A DNA stretch of 64,000 bases from positions 248,001 to 312,000 of the forward strand of contig JAHBXS010000003.1 of assembly GCA_019636375.1 (NCBI GenBank). Reading direction: 5' to 3'. A model generated the notes under the pieces. The model worked only from the letters and a program-made list of their open reading frames with translations. It did no database searches and was not told the origin of the DNA. The DNA comes from Pirellulaceae bacterium. GTDB taxonomy: Bacteria; Planctomycetota; Planctomycetia; Pirellulales; Pirellulaceae. The stretch's first letter is position 1. Each line of letters opens with the position of its first letter. Both the position numbers and the translations under genes were made by a program. Positions 1 through 9,448 of this stretch are shown piece by piece.

Positions 1-296
1 GCCTGAATGTTGACCTTCCGCGCGTGATAGTCGTGTTCAGCAATTGCCTCGCGGAGAAAAGCATACCCTTGCTCAGGTCCGTATCCGCGAAAGGTCGTGC
101 TGTTTGCCAGTTCGTCTACGGCTTCGTGCATGGCTGCGATGCAGGCCGCGGGAAGAGGTTGCGTCACGTCTCCGATTCCCATGCGAATGATTGGGGCTTC
201 GGGATTCGCGGCTGCATACGCTTGGACTCGTCGCCCAATTTCTGGAAACAAGTAACCTGACTGCAGTTTGAGAAAATTCTCGTTGATTCGGAACAC
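1..296 (-). CDS. dapL: LL-diaminopimelate aminotransferase, N-terminal part (cut by window edge)
   Basis: Reading the minus strand from a GTG at 296 gives an open frame that runs off the window start. The N-terminus ([21 protein letters not shown], then a G-x-GDVT-x-PLP segment and a [12 protein letters not shown] stretch) is characteristic of DapL, the PLP enzyme that converts tetrahydrodipicolinate directly to LL-diaminopimelate for lysine and peptidoglycan. Only about 98 residues of roughly 410 are present, so the PLP lysine lies outside the window. The GTG is chosen because the homologous sequence begins right there and an AAAGG lies about 7 bases upstream. It is the last visible gene of a minus-strand series after the CPBP protease, 39 bp away. 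Confidence 0.9.
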   Translation of the reverse strand, partial: MFRINENFLKLQSGYLFPEIGRRVQAYAAANPEAPIIRMGIGDVTQPLPAACIAAMHEAVDELANSTTFRGYGPEQGYAFLREAIAEHDYHARKVNIQ

Positions 297-335
297 AATT
301 CGCCTTTCGATAAATGCTTTTTCTACTTGAGGCTT

Positions 336-2030
336 TTAGCTCAACACCATAAACGCCATCATCGTAACAAAAAAGTTATGAGCTGCGTGGACAGCCATTG
401 AACCCCATAGGCTTCCGCGATTTTCTCGAATCAGCGACAATACGATGGCCAGGGCAGTCAGGATTGGAACTCCTGCAATTCCTTGCGGGTGAATCACCGC
501 GAAAATGAAACTATTAAGCAAGGCCGCAAAACCAATTTTGAAGACCAGTGAGCCCCCTTGCCATACGTCTCGCAAGTAGCGATAGAAAACCCCGCGGAAA
601 AATGTCTCTTCAACGATCGGAGCGCAAACAACGGTCAAGAAAAAGACGGCGAAGATCAAAGAAGAACTTCCACTCATCGCCTCTTGAATCGGGTGTCCCA
701 TGGTTTCGACGCCGGCTAGTTCGTCCGTTGGCGGCTTCAGAGAGTTCAACAAAGCGACAACCCCAATCGTGATAAAAAAAGCAGCCAACAAAAACAAAAA
801 CGAAGCCACATGACCGCAAAGTCCCCAGAAACTCTCGACGATTGGATTTCCATACCAACCAATATCCCGCCGCATGTCTCCTACTGAAATGCCTCGTAAA
901 ACCGGCCAGACCAGAACTGCCAACGATCCCAAAAAGGCGATTGGCATGATATGCATGGCCCATGAAATCACTTCGGCCTGGGAACCGTCCAGGCCGCTGA
1001 GAACCTTTGCAACCAACGCGACAACAATTTGTGATCCTACCAAGACCATCATCCAAATCGCGAACGTCTCGAGATAGACGGCCGAACGCTGACGTTGGCC
1101 TTCAATTCGTGAGAAAAAACCTTTGGTAAACACCCAGATTGCAAAAAGTCCCCCGGCAACTAAACCGGCGAGCCCCCACAGGAAACCGACTCCTCCCAGA
1201 ACAATCAGTCCAATCAGAGCCCGAGTCGCGCCACCGATGATCCTTTGGCGAACGCCTTCCCGTTCATTGTCTCGCAAAAGCAGCCCCAATTCGCCGATCC
1301 AACCAAATTGCTCAACAAAAAATTTCTTGTCATCTGCAGAGATTTGATCGCCCGTTTCGTCGTTGCCGGCCGCATCTGACTTGATGGCAACCGTTTCGCT
1401 GTCGGCTGATCCGTCCTTAATCGAGTCGCCGTCGTCGTTGGGCTCGACATCGGAAATCTCAGGCTCAGAAGAACCAAGCAGTTTTCGCGTGATCCGTAAC
1501 AGACGCTCTTGCGTGTTCGTTGGCGTGTAGCCGTTTTCCTCAATCGCTCGATCAAGATTGTCAAGCGCCTCTGCGGCCCCAGCGTGGTCGTCAAAGTAGG
1601 CCAACATAATGGCTCGCGCAAGACGCGACTGGACTGAGCCGCCTTTGGAATTTGCGACAATGTCTTTCGCCTGACTCGATTTTGGCCGCTGTTCATCGTC
1701 GTTGTCAGGCTTCGGCTCGATGCTTTCGAGAAACAAAGCCATTTTTGCTTCGAATTGAACATCCATGATTGGCACTGTATTCTCGGATTCATCCGCATCC
1801 GGGTCTGACTTGATTTGGTGCATCGCCAATTGGAAGGCTACGACCCCGATGATTACAAGCCAACTAACCAAGACGTTCCAGCTATGCGGAAATGTCGGCT
1901 TGGCAGAAGGATCAACCGGAGAATAAAGGTCGCGTGGCCCCGATTCTTCTGTCGGTGAAACATGAGAATGAAACGGCGTGTTGTGCGCGTTTTCATTTTG
2001 GGGTTCTGATGGTTGGGACTCGTCGCTCAT
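336..2030 (-). CDS. CPBP (CAAX/Abi-type) intramembrane metalloprotease with extra N-terminal domain
   Basis: A membrane protein of about 564 residues. An acidic N-terminus is followed by one membrane helix (about 33-53), a charged, partly helical soluble segment, and then about seven membrane helices. The C-terminal part holds the CPBP motifs EE-x3-R (about 474-479), F-x3-H (His about 514) and a final HAAHN (about 547-551), all expected for a glutamate/histidine metalloprotease of the Rce1/Abi family. The substrate is unknown. The start at 2030 is preferred over one 39 bp upstream because AAAGGA sits 5 bases before this ATG and the upstream glycosylase gene stops at 2047. The long N-terminal extension is unusual for the family. 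It is probably co-transcribed with the glycosylase and dapL. Confidence 0.85.
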   Translation of the reverse strand: MSDESQPSEPQNENAHNTPFHSHVSPTEESGPRDLYSPVDPSAKPTFPHSWNVLVSWLVIIGVVAFQLAMHQIKSDPDADESENTVPIMDVQFEAKMALFLESIEPKPDNDDEQRPKSSQAKDIVANSKGGSVQSRLARAIMLAYFDDHAGAAEALDNLDRAIEENGYTPTNTQERLLRITRKLLGSSEPEISDVEPNDDGDSIKDGSADSETVAIKSDAAGNDETGDQISADDKKFFVEQFGWIGELGLLLRDNEREGVRQRIIGGATRALIGLIVLGGVGFLWGLAGLVAGGLFAIWVFTKGFFSRIEGQRQRSAVYLETFAIWMMVLVGSQIVVALVAKVLSGLDGSQAEVISWAMHIMPIAFLGSLAVLVWPVLRGISVGDMRRDIGWYGNPIVESFWGLCGHVASFLFLLAAFFITIGVVALLNSLKPPTDELAGVETMGHPIQEAMSGSSSLIFAVFFLTVVCAPIVEETFFRGVFYRYLRDVWQGGSLVFKIGFAALLNSFIFAVIHPQGIAGVPILTALAIVLSLIRENRGSLWGSMAVHAAHNFFVTMMAFMVLS

Positions 2031-2046
2031 AAATTCCTTTGGAGGC

Positions 2047-2754
2047 TCAATCGATTTCGATATTTGCAATTTGACGGACTTTTGCCAACACGGAGTCTAA
2101 CATTTTTTCGGTCAGTTTGCCCGTGAAGGTGTTTTGCTGACTGGGATGGTAACTTCCGACAACCGTCACCTCTGTTTCAAACATTTGAGTTGCGCCATGC
2201 GCAAACTTCGGCAACTTTCCGAACCACCAACCCTTCGATTTGGCAAAGGAAAAGGTGCGGACCCAGGCGATTTGTCCCAGCGCTAGTACGACTTTGGGGG
2301 ACGTCAGCTCCCAAGTCTGTTCAAAAAATCCCGCGCAATTTTCGATCTCGTCACTGGTCGGCTTGTTGCCTGGCGGGGCACAATGGCAGACGGCTGTGAT
2401 TGCACAGTCTAACAATTTCTGTCCATCGTTCGCCGATTCATACGTCGGTTGGCTGGCAAAACCGGCTCGATGAAGAGCACGGTACAACCACAATCCACTG
2501 CGATCTCCGGTAAACATCCGACCGGTACGATTTGCACCGTGGGCACCAGGCGCCAATCCAACGATCAATAACTTCGCCGACGCGTCGCCAAAGTTAGGAA
2601 CGGGCTTTCCCCAATACACTTCTTCGGCGTAAGCGGCCCTTTTTTCGCGGGCCACCAATTGGCAGTGCTCAATCAGCCGATCACAACGCCGACAATCGCA
2701 AATTTCCCCGTTCAGATTTTTCCAAGAAACGGAAGCTTTACTCGACTTTCGCAT
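2047..2754 (-). CDS. udgB: Uracil-DNA glycosylase, family 5 (UdgB-like)
   Basis: At 235 residues it matches the usual length of iron-sulfur uracil-DNA glycosylases, which remove deaminated bases (uracil, hypoxanthine) from DNA at the start of base excision repair. The N-terminus has a Cys cluster (C19, C21, C24) and more cysteines follow in a CHC segment near the middle, as expected for a 4Fe-4S cluster. The motif [14 protein letters not shown] with MFTGD after it is the family-5 version of motif A, which lacks the usual catalytic acid. The second motif, [15 protein letters not shown], carries the conserved histidine near the C-terminus. It is the first gene of a likely operon with the CPBP protease. 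Confidence 0.9.
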   Translation of the reverse strand: MRKSSKASVSWKNLNGEICDCRRCDRLIEHCQLVAREKRAAYAEEVYWGKPVPNFGDASAKLLIVGLAPGAHGANRTGRMFTGDRSGLWLYRALHRAGFASQPTYESANDGQKLLDCAITAVCHCAPPGNKPTSDEIENCAGFFEQTWELTSPKVVLALGQIAWVRTFSFAKSKGWWFGKLPKFAHGATQMFETEVTVVGSYHPSQQNTFTGKLTEKMLDSVLAKVRQIANIEID

Positions 2755-2912
2755 TTATTTTCCCAACAAAAAAATTTTGCTTTTCAAGAGATAAATATCC
2801 TCAGCCATGCAACGACACTTTGGCGGCGATTACTTGATCACCAGCCGCGTCATTCTTTTGCGGAGCAAAGCTGTTGTTACAAAATTTCGTTGCATTTGCT
2901 ATTTAAACTTCT

Positions 2913-3533
2913 TTATTGCTCCATTGCTCCCTTGCCCGCCAGAATCTTGTCTCGAAATTTGGCGATTCGCGAAGTACGGGTTTCGGATTTTTTGGCCGAA
3001 TTGAGATTGATCACATAGCTTTTTTGCCGCCCAGGCGTAAGACGGTGAAATGCTGCCGCAAGTTCGGGATCGGCATCCAAAGCCACAAGGAGTTCATCGG
3101 GAAGTTGGAGTTCGCTTCGTTGCTTTTCCGGCCTGATCCCGGCTTCGGCATAGCCAATCGCTTCCATCAAATAGGACACGATGACCGACTCCATTTCAAC
3201 GACTTGTTCCGTGCTTGTAAATCGAATCGCACCTGCATGTTGAGTATTCGGCCCTTGCCGTTCAAGGACTCCTAACGAATCTTTCATCAGGGCGGCATCA
3301 AAAAAACTCAATCGAAAATCGTTCCGCAGCGCGCCGATGATCGCGATATTCCGCTCACCGTGCATGTAGCAAGGATGGCCCCACTTGACCGCTTCCACCA
3401 AGCCTGCGTTGAGACAAATTCGTCTTAATTTGACGAGCCCATCTTTCCACAACATCGTCGAACAATTTTCCGTAGCAAATCGCTCGCAGCGACCACATCC
3501 TTTTGAAAAAAAGTCCTCTATTTCGGTAATCAT
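2913..3533 (-). CDS. YdeI/OmpD-associated (DUF1801-type) protein
   Basis: A cytoplasmic protein of 206 residues. The N-terminal half contains the fold signature of the DUF1801/YdhG group (VKWGHPCYMHGERNIA, then a segment ending in FFDAALMKD). The C-terminal half is the YdeI type (LPDELLVALDADPELAAAF, then LTPGRQKSYV and a lysine/arginine-rich tail). Family members have been linked to bacteriocin or peptide resistance in other bacteria, but the biochemistry is unknown. No strong ribosome-binding site is visible before the ATG at 3533. It is transcribed on its own, with 158 bp before the glycosylase gene. Confidence 0.8.
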   Translation of the reverse strand: MITEIEDFFSKGCGRCERFATENCSTMLWKDGLVKLRRICLNAGLVEAVKWGHPCYMHGERNIAIIGALRNDFRLSFFDAALMKDSLGVLERQGPNTQHAGAIRFTSTEQVVEMESVIVSYLMEAIGYAEAGIRPEKQRSELQLPDELLVALDADPELAAAFHRLTPGRQKSYVINLNSAKKSETRTSRIAKFRDKILAGKGAMEQ

Positions 3534-3641
3534 CTAAAATCTCGTATTCTGCCAAGTTTTAAGTCGGGGGTCAGGGTTGGCTTGGGAGGTTTAAGTAGAT
3601 TGTGACGACTGAAAGCGGGGGCTTGCTAGGGGGGGTTTTCG

Positions 3642-3669
3642 TTGCATGGAACGGCGTGTTGATTATACT
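3642..3669 (+). promoter_or_regulatory. Candidate sigma-70 type promoter for the exopolysaccharide pair
   Basis: TTGCAT at 3642-3647 and TATACT at 3664-3669 are separated by 16 bp. The -10 box matches five of six consensus bases and the -35 box three. Transcription would begin near 3677, leaving almost no leader for the ATG at 3675 and favouring the ATG at 3705 as the true start of the next gene. This is an inference from sequence only. Confidence 0.4.
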
Positions 3670-3704
3670 GAGGCATGTGTTCCTTATCTTTTTATGACTC
3701 GCCC

Positions 3705-5321
3705 ATGAACCATCTCGAAAAACAATTTTCAATCATCGACCTTGTTCGAGCGATCTACCGTTTCAAATTTCGCTTTGTTTTGGTCACGCTGCTGTGTTTG
3801 GCATTGGGGCTTGGCTTCGTTTTGCTATTGCCTAAGCGTTTCGAGTCCGAGGCGAAACTATTTGTACGCTTGGGCCGCAATTCTACGACAATAGATCCCG
3901 CAACCGTTGGACAGACGATTTCGATTCAAGAATCACGTGAAACTGAAATCAATTCGATCATTGATTTGCTGGAAAGCCGGCGATTGATGGAAGCAACCGC
4001 TCGCGATGTCGGTCAAGAAGCGTTGCTCAAGAAATACGCTTGGTCGGAACTGCAGCTTGAGAAGCTCTCCGACTTAATCAGCTATGATTCTGGTTCACTT
4101 CCTTCGGGCAAATCGGTTGACGATATCCCCGATGCGATTTCCAAACCGCTCGAGTCAGCCATTCAAGAGATTGCTCAAAACCTCAAAGTAATTTCACCCA
4201 AAAAGTCTTCGACAATCTCTTTGGTTTACCGTGCCCGTGATCCAGAATTGGCTCAACTTGTGGTCACCAAACTGATCGAGAATTTTCAGACTTTGCATAT
4301 TTCGGCGATGCAGTCTCAGGGCTCGGTCCAATTTTTCGAATCCCAACTTGCCGAACAGCAACAGATTTTGGCGGACAGCGAGAATCGTTACCGCGAAGTC
4401 AAAACTCAATCGCAAATGTTGACCTTGGCAGGCAAACAAGGTTCTCTGCAAGCCGAATATGACAATGTCAAGCTCATGCAGTTGCAGTCCCGCGCTGAGT
4501 TGACGGCGTCAAAGAGTCGAATGAATGAACTCCGTGCGACACTTGCTCAACTTCCCGAGAACTTAAATTCTCAAGCGACTCGAGGAATCGAGCTCTCCGC
4601 CAGCAGTTCGATGCGTGATCGGTTGTACGCTTTGGAGATTCAAGAAAAAGAAATGACCTCACGAAACCTAGAAAATCATCCAGACTTGCGCAAAGTCCGC
4701 GATCAACTTGAGGAAGCTCGCCAAATCATGGATGCGCAACAACGAGAAACCGAACAAACTATTGAATCGACCAATCCTGTTTTTCTGGCAATGCAGCAAC
4801 AATTGTTGGTCGAACAGGCGAACGTCGCTTCACTTTCTAGCAAGCTAGAAGATTTGTCACAACAAGAGTTACAAATTTCGGAACGTATCGCGAAGATCAA
4901 CAGTCTGGCCGTTGAATCCGAAGAGTTACAACGAAAAATCCGAATCGCTGAAGACAATTTCTACAACTACTCACGCAAGTTAGAGGAATCGCGGATTCGA
5001 GCTGAAATGGACCGCGAGTCGTTGTCCAATGTGACGGTCGTTGGTGCCCCAACGGTTCGACTCAAACACGTAAGTCCCAATCGCCCCCTATTGGCAATCC
5101 TGGCAGGAATCCTGTCACTCATGGCCGCAGCGACCGTCGCCGTTGTGTCGGCGACCGCTTCTAATCATCGCAAAGAGAATACAAAAAAACGGCGGGTAGA
5201 TTCGGCTCGTTCGATTCGTGGTCCTCAAAAGAAGCGTCTCGCTTCCGAAAACTCAGAAATTTCCGAAGAAACTTTGGAAGAAGAAATGGCATTGCCAAGC
5301 GGTCAAGGTCATCCGCGTTAA
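3705..5321 (+). CDS. Wzz/GumC-like polysaccharide chain-length determinant (no kinase domain)
   Basis: A protein of about 538 residues with the polysaccharide co-polymerase layout: a membrane helix near residues 23-42, a Wzz domain (KRFESEAKLFVRLG segment), a long coiled-coil region rich in Gln, Glu and Arg (about 190-430), a conserved P-x-RP-like turn (SPNRP) and a second membrane helix (about 465-485). It ends with a charged cytoplasmic tail of about 60 residues and no Walker motifs, so the tyrosine-kinase partner is not fused here. Such proteins set the length of exported polysaccharide chains. A start 30 bp upstream (3675) is also possible. The polymerase gene follows after about 100 bp. 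Confidence 0.82.
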   Translation: MNHLEKQFSIIDLVRAIYRFKFRFVLVTLLCLALGLGFVLLLPKRFESEAKLFVRLGRNSTTIDPATVGQTISIQESRETEINSIIDLLESRRLMEATARDVGQEALLKKYAWSELQLEKLSDLISYDSGSLPSGKSVDDIPDAISKPLESAIQEIAQNLKVISPKKSSTISLVYRARDPELAQLVVTKLIENFQTLHISAMQSQGSVQFFESQLAEQQQILADSENRYREVKTQSQMLTLAGKQGSLQAEYDNVKLMQLQSRAELTASKSRMNELRATLAQLPENLNSQATRGIELSASSSMRDRLYALEIQEKEMTSRNLENHPDLRKVRDQLEEARQIMDAQQRETEQTIESTNPVFLAMQQQLLVEQANVASLSSKLEDLSQQELQISERIAKINSLAVESEELQRKIRIAEDNFYNYSRKLEESRIRAEMDRESLSNVTVVGAPTVRLKHVSPNRPLLAILAGILSLMAAATVAVVSATASNHRKENTKKRRVDSARSIRGPQKKRLASENSEISEETLEEEMALPSGQGHPR

Positions 5322-5424
5322 AAAACCATCATTGCGGTGGAGTTTTTTAACAGTCCCTTTGCCCAAGTGATGTGCAAAGGATCGCGTACATCCTTCGGCA
5401 AATGATTCTCAATAGGTTTACCCA

Positions 5425-6738
5425 ATGTCCTCAAAAGCCGTCTCAACAGGCACTTTGCTGACGCAGACCTCTGCGCGAACAGTTTCAGCGACGACATGGA
5501 TGGACTACGCTGGGTGGATCTCACTTTGCCTGATGGCTCTGGTTCCGCTCGTGGACTTTGAGGCCAGCGAAGAGATTCGCGTGAGCAAACAATTGCTTGT
5601 GAAATTGGCGATCTTGGGATGCAGCGGGGTGTACTGTCTGTGGGTACTAATGCACTCTTCACGTGTTCGCAGCATGGCGATCGTCTTTCCGCCGGTTGCA
5701 TTGCTTGGGCTCATCGGTTTGCTTGTGTTGGCTGCATTCCAGTCGCCGATTCCCCGCGAAGCGTTGGTGTCGGCCGGTTCCGCTTTGGTTGTGTGCGGGC
5801 TGACGCTGGGAGTCGCCACTCGACTGGGAGCATGGTCGGCTCTGTATGCGATTTTTGCCGGACAAGGTTTATTTGTTCTCGGTTCTTGGATTGCTTATTT
5901 GTTCGTTCCGTCAATCGGAGTATTCCTAGAGCCGATTCCGGACGGCGAATTCTTCGAACGAATGGGCGGCTTGGCTCACCCCAATACGCTGGGACAGCTA
6001 AGCGCATTTTGCATTCTGTTTACGTTGATTCTTGCCGCCGAAGGAAAGTGGTCGAGAAAAACCTGGCGATACCTTGCGGTCCCACTTTTAATCATTGCGG
6101 CCGGAGCCCTTGTATATTCGGCGAGTCGTTCCTCGTTGGCTGCTTGTGGATTGGCGGCGCTGATTGGATTGCGGAGTTGGTGGTTTTCGGGGATGCGGCA
6201 AGTCTTGATTGTTGGCGGGTTCTTTTTGGGCGTTCTCACCTTGTTTGCCCTGTTGGCCACCACGTCAGGCGAAGATTTCTTACAGCGAAAAATTTTTACG
6301 AAACTCTCGAAATCTGGCACTGCCGACGAACTCGCAACCGGGACCGGTCGGGACGTCATTTGGAGCACTACAATCAAATACATCCAAGAACGACCGATAC
6401 TAGGGTATGGATGCGGAATCAGCAAAATCTTGTTGCGCGACACATCGGGCTACGCGCATAACATGGTGCTGCATGTGGCTTTGTCCGGAGGAGTTTTTGC
6501 CGCCGGCTTTTTAGTGATCCTCCTTCTCAACGGTGTCATGCGATTTTTGACTCAACCCAATTGGGCTGCCGACACCATGTTGTGGTTTCTAATTATCAAC
6601 GGCCTGACGGAAAATGTGATCTTTGAGAATATCGCTTCAGGGGCTACGGCAATTCTGATGCTGACCCTAGCTTGGCGGACTCTGATGCGCGTCGAAAGTG
6701 AGGATGTCCGGCGCCAAGCCCCGCTCGAAAACGTTTAA
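5425..6738 (+). CDS. O-antigen polymerase/ligase family membrane protein (Wzy/WaaL-like)
   Basis: A polytopic membrane protein of 437 residues with about ten to twelve hydrophobic helices. The large periplasmic loop before the C-terminal helices carries the family pattern R-x-VIW-x-TTIKYIQERPILGYG, found in the Wzy_C domain of polymerases and ligases that join sugar repeat units. Together with the chain-length protein just upstream it makes a minimal polymerisation module. No glycosyltransferases or flippase lie nearby, so the rest of the pathway must be elsewhere. Its stop codon overlaps the stop of the opposite-strand ABC permease gene by 4 bp. Confidence 0.8.
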   Translation: MSSKAVSTGTLLTQTSARTVSATTWMDYAGWISLCLMALVPLVDFEASEEIRVSKQLLVKLAILGCSGVYCLWVLMHSSRVRSMAIVFPPVALLGLIGLLVLAAFQSPIPREALVSAGSALVVCGLTLGVATRLGAWSALYAIFAGQGLFVLGSWIAYLFVPSIGVFLEPIPDGEFFERMGGLAHPNTLGQLSAFCILFTLILAAEGKWSRKTWRYLAVPLLIIAAGALVYSASRSSLAACGLAALIGLRSWWFSGMRQVLIVGGFFLGVLTLFALLATTSGEDFLQRKIFTKLSKSGTADELATGTGRDVIWSTTIKYIQERPILGYGCGISKILLRDTSGYAHNMVLHVALSGGVFAAGFLVILLLNGVMRFLTQPNWAADTMLWFLIINGLTENVIFENIASGATAILMLTLAWRTLMRVESEDVRRQAPLENV

Positions 6739-7814
6739 TTGTCGCGCCAGCGGAAAATGCTCAGAGCGATCACAAAACTAGTAAGCGCCCACCCGACGAT
6801 CAGAAGAACTTGCGGCCAAAGTTCGTCAATTCCCGCTCCATCATTCACGACTCCCCGCAATGAATCGATCAACGGCGTCAAAGGCAAGAGTTGAATCAGC
6901 GGATGAAGAACTTCAGGAAATTTCTTCCAAGAAAAGAATATCCCACAGAGCGTCCACATTGGCAGCATCACGAGATTCATCAAGCCTGACGCCGCTTCCA
7001 GCGTCTTGCAGCGTGATGCCACAAGCAAGCCGATGCCCGAAAACTGAACCGCTCCCAACAAAACCAATCCCGTCAATAACAGCCAACTCCCGTGAATTGA
7101 AACTCCAAACAGCAACCACGAGAACACGAACATCAGTAGGATTTCCGGAACCATAAACAACATTCGACTGATCATGATTCCGGCCAGAAAATCGGCTGGG
7201 CGCATCGGCGTAGCCAAAAAGCGTTTCAACAATTTTCGGATTCTTAAATCGACAATCGCAAAACCCACCCCCCAAAGCCCACCACCCATCAGGCCCATGC
7301 CGATCAGCCCTGGCACTAGAAAATCGATGTACCGCCCACCGGATTCTTGCACATGCTGGTCAGTAGTCGTCAACGTGTCGCTTCGCCCAGCAGCGAGTTG
7401 CAATCGCTGGTCGATTTCGTTCCTCAACGCTCGTGCTTCAGGTCGGTCTGGCGCAAACAAATATTCGATACGGCCAGCGGCAGTGTCCTGCAGTTTGACC
7501 GCCAACAATGACTGCCCCGTCCGCAGTCTCCGGCGACTTTCCTCGCCCGAAACTTCCTTCCACGTCACGTCCGAATCGGCTGCCAGCCACTGTTTGACTT
7601 GTTCTGCTCCGGCGGAATCAACAAGGTCAATTTCTAGTGGAGCCGGGCCCTGGCTTCGAAAGGCCAGACCCAAAACGAAGATCATCAACAACGGAAACAC
7701 ATAGACCCAAAAGACCGCCTCCGGTTGGCGGATAAATTCTCGCACGCGAGTCACGGTAACGGCAAATATGGGATGTAACACCCGATCTTGTGGTGAGTTT
7801 TGAGAATTGCTCAT
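6735..7814 (-). CDS. ABC-2 type exporter permease (DrrB-like)
   Basis: A permease of about 359 residues: one N-terminal membrane helix (VFPLLMIFVLGLAF), a periplasmic domain of about 130 residues, then about five helices (GLIGMGLMGGGLWGVGFAI onward) typical of the ABC2_membrane family. The start is set at 7814 because its ATG overlaps the TGA of the ATPase gene (ATGA), a standard translational coupling arrangement. An ATG 15 bp upstream would give a longer overlap. The substrate cannot be read from the sequence. Relatives export drugs, lipids or peptides. Confidence 0.87.
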   Translation of the reverse strand: MSNSQNSPQDRVLHPIFAVTVTRVREFIRQPEAVFWVYVFPLLMIFVLGLAFRSQGPAPLEIDLVDSAGAEQVKQWLAADSDVTWKEVSGEESRRRLRTGQSLLAVKLQDTAAGRIEYLFAPDRPEARALRNEIDQRLQLAAGRSDTLTTTDQHVQESGGRYIDFLVPGLIGMGLMGGGLWGVGFAIVDLRIRKLLKRFLATPMRPADFLAGIMISRMLFMVPEILLMFVFSWLLFGVSIHGSWLLLTGLVLLGAVQFSGIGLLVASRCKTLEAASGLMNLVMLPMWTLCGIFFSWKKFPEVLHPLIQLLPLTPLIDSLRGVVNDGAGIDELWPQVLLIVGWALTSFVIALSIFRWRDN

Positions 7815-8806
7815 CGCTTCGCCCCCCAACCACTTTCGTCGGACTCGAGCAAATGGCGTCCTGTTAGATTCACAAAAACATCCTCTAACGTGGCATGTCG
7901 CGTCGCGATATTCGAAAGAGCAACTTGGGATCGAGTCAATAGGGACATCAGTTCTGGGAGTACGCGGTGGGGCTCATCGACGCACAAAGTCAGTCCTTGC
8001 GAGGAATGAATCACCGACTCAGCACCCGGAATTCTCGACACTTCCCCCCGCTCTGACTCCATCCAAGTCCCTTCCCAGGTAACTTCAATACGTTGTTGCG
8101 GGCCGAGCGAGCGAATGAGATTACTCGGCGTGTCTTCCGCGATCACGCGCCCTGCATCAATAATTGCGATTCGGTCGCAGAGTCGTTCGGCCTCGTCCAT
8201 GTAGTGAGTGGTCAGCAGTACCGTTCGCCCAGAATCGGTAAAGCCGCGAATGATTTCCCACAGTTGTCGGCGACTGACTGGATCGAGTCCCGTTGTTGGT
8301 TCATCGAGAAAAATCAGTTGAGGGTCGCCGACGATCGCTGTGGCAACGGCAAGTCGCTGTTTTTGACCTCCAGAAAGTTTCTTGACCCACACATTGGCCT
8401 TATCTTGCAGACCCACGCGAGCAATCGCCTCGGCGACTGAAATACCTGAGCTGTAAAAACTGCGAAAAAGTGTCAGGGTTTCATGGACGGTAAGTTTTTC
8501 GCTCAATTCGGTTTCTTGAAGGGAGACGCCGATGTGTTCGCGTAGTTTTCGGTCGTCGCGTCCCCATTCCATTCCAAAAATCTTGACGATTCCGCTGGTT
8601 GCGTTCAAGATTCCTTCGAGGATTTCAATGGTCGTCGTTTTGCCCGCCCCGTTTGGCCCCAGGACTCCGAAGCATTCGCCTCGTCCGATTTTCAGATCAA
8701 TCCCTCGCACCGCTTCGACGGGGGGATTTCCGGCGTAGGTCTTGACCAACGCCTCGACTTCAATCGCCCAATCGTCGTTCACAGCAGCAACTTTAGATTC
8801 CAACAC
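7811..8806 (-). CDS. ABC transporter ATP-binding protein (DrrA/CcmA-like)
   Basis: 331 residues with all nucleotide-binding motifs: Walker A GPNGAGKTTT (about 50-59), signature LSGGQKQR, Walker B LIFLDEPTTGLDP and the switch histidine in LLTTHYMDEAERL. The C-terminal extension of about 90 residues after the ATPase core is the type seen in DrrA-like exporters. It forms a two-gene unit with the permease downstream, coupled by an ATGA overlap, so the two proteins should assemble as a 2+2 exporter in the inner membrane. Confidence 0.92.
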   Translation of the reverse strand: MLESKVAAVNDDWAIEVEALVKTYAGNPPVEAVRGIDLKIGRGECFGVLGPNGAGKTTTIEILEGILNATSGIVKIFGMEWGRDDRKLREHIGVSLQETELSEKLTVHETLTLFRSFYSSGISVAEAIARVGLQDKANVWVKKLSGGQKQRLAVATAIVGDPQLIFLDEPTTGLDPVSRRQLWEIIRGFTDSGRTVLLTTHYMDEAERLCDRIAIIDAGRVIAEDTPSNLIRSLGPQQRIEVTWEGTWMESERGEVSRIPGAESVIHSSQGLTLCVDEPHRVLPELMSLLTRSQVALSNIATRHATLEDVFVNLTGRHLLESDESGWGAKR

Positions 8807-8866
8807 GGTGCCAAAACGCGCATTGTACCACGAACGCCATGAAAATTTGCGAGTCCATGGAACGTT

Positions 8867-9334
8867 TTAAGTGGACTGAGCAATCTTGAGAATGATTGCA
8901 AAATGCTTGGCTGAAACGGGTTGGACCGACAATCTCGACCCTCGTCGTAAGAGTTCAAGCCCGTCGAGCCCTTTGATGGCCTTCAATTCCTCCAGCGTGA
9001 TTTTACGTGAAAATTTTTCGCGCAAACGGACATCGACCATGACCCAGCGTGGGTTTTCCTTAGTCGATCCTTCATCGAAATACTTACTGCGTCGATCAAA
9101 CGCAGTCACATCGGGATACGACTCACGCACGACCTCAACGGTCCCAACAATCCCAGGCGGCTCGTCGTTGCTGTGGTAGAGCAAGGCAATGTCACCAATT
9201 CGAAACTGATCCCGCATGAAATTTCGCGCTTGGTAATTTCGCACGCCATCCCAGCAGGTTGTCTGTTGTTTAGCGCAAGCAAGATCGTCAATCGAAAACG
9301 TTTCCGGTTCGGTTTTTAGCAGCCAATAATTCAT
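8867..9334 (-). CDS. EVE domain protein
   Basis: 155 residues, the usual length of a stand-alone EVE protein. The opening MNYWLLKTEPETFSIDDL, the segment WDGVRNYQARNFMRD, then GDIALLYHS and a final G-x-ELL-RRGSRLSVQPV are diagnostic. EVE belongs to the PUA-like fold that binds modified nucleobases. Stand-alone bacterial members are of unknown role, proposed as readers of modified DNA or RNA. A solitary DNA methyltransferase is encoded 1.4 kb upstream on the same strand, but FloA lies between and I see no direct evidence of a link. Confidence 0.9.
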   Translation of the reverse strand: MNYWLLKTEPETFSIDDLACAKQQTTCWDGVRNYQARNFMRDQFRIGDIALLYHSNDEPPGIVGTVEVVRESYPDVTAFDRRSKYFDEGSTKENPRWVMVDVRLREKFSRKITLEELKAIKGLDGLELLRRGSRLSVQPVSAKHFAIILKIAQST

Positions 9335-9448
9335 GCGATACGAAAAGCGGGTTTTAAGAAATTGACTTTTGCCTTTGATTCGAAAACCAATCGTTCAACT
9401 CGCTGTTATCGTGTAATACTACGTAGAACGGCTCTGCTGCCCAATCGC

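Noticed and set aside
336..2030. CPBP protein as an abortive-infection phage defence gene
   Set aside because: The Abi name comes from the family, but the neighbours (DNA repair, lysine synthesis) give no defence context.
3675..3704. Upstream start for the Wzz-like gene
   Set aside because: The candidate promoter would leave no leader for it, and the ten extra residues have no family support; still possible.
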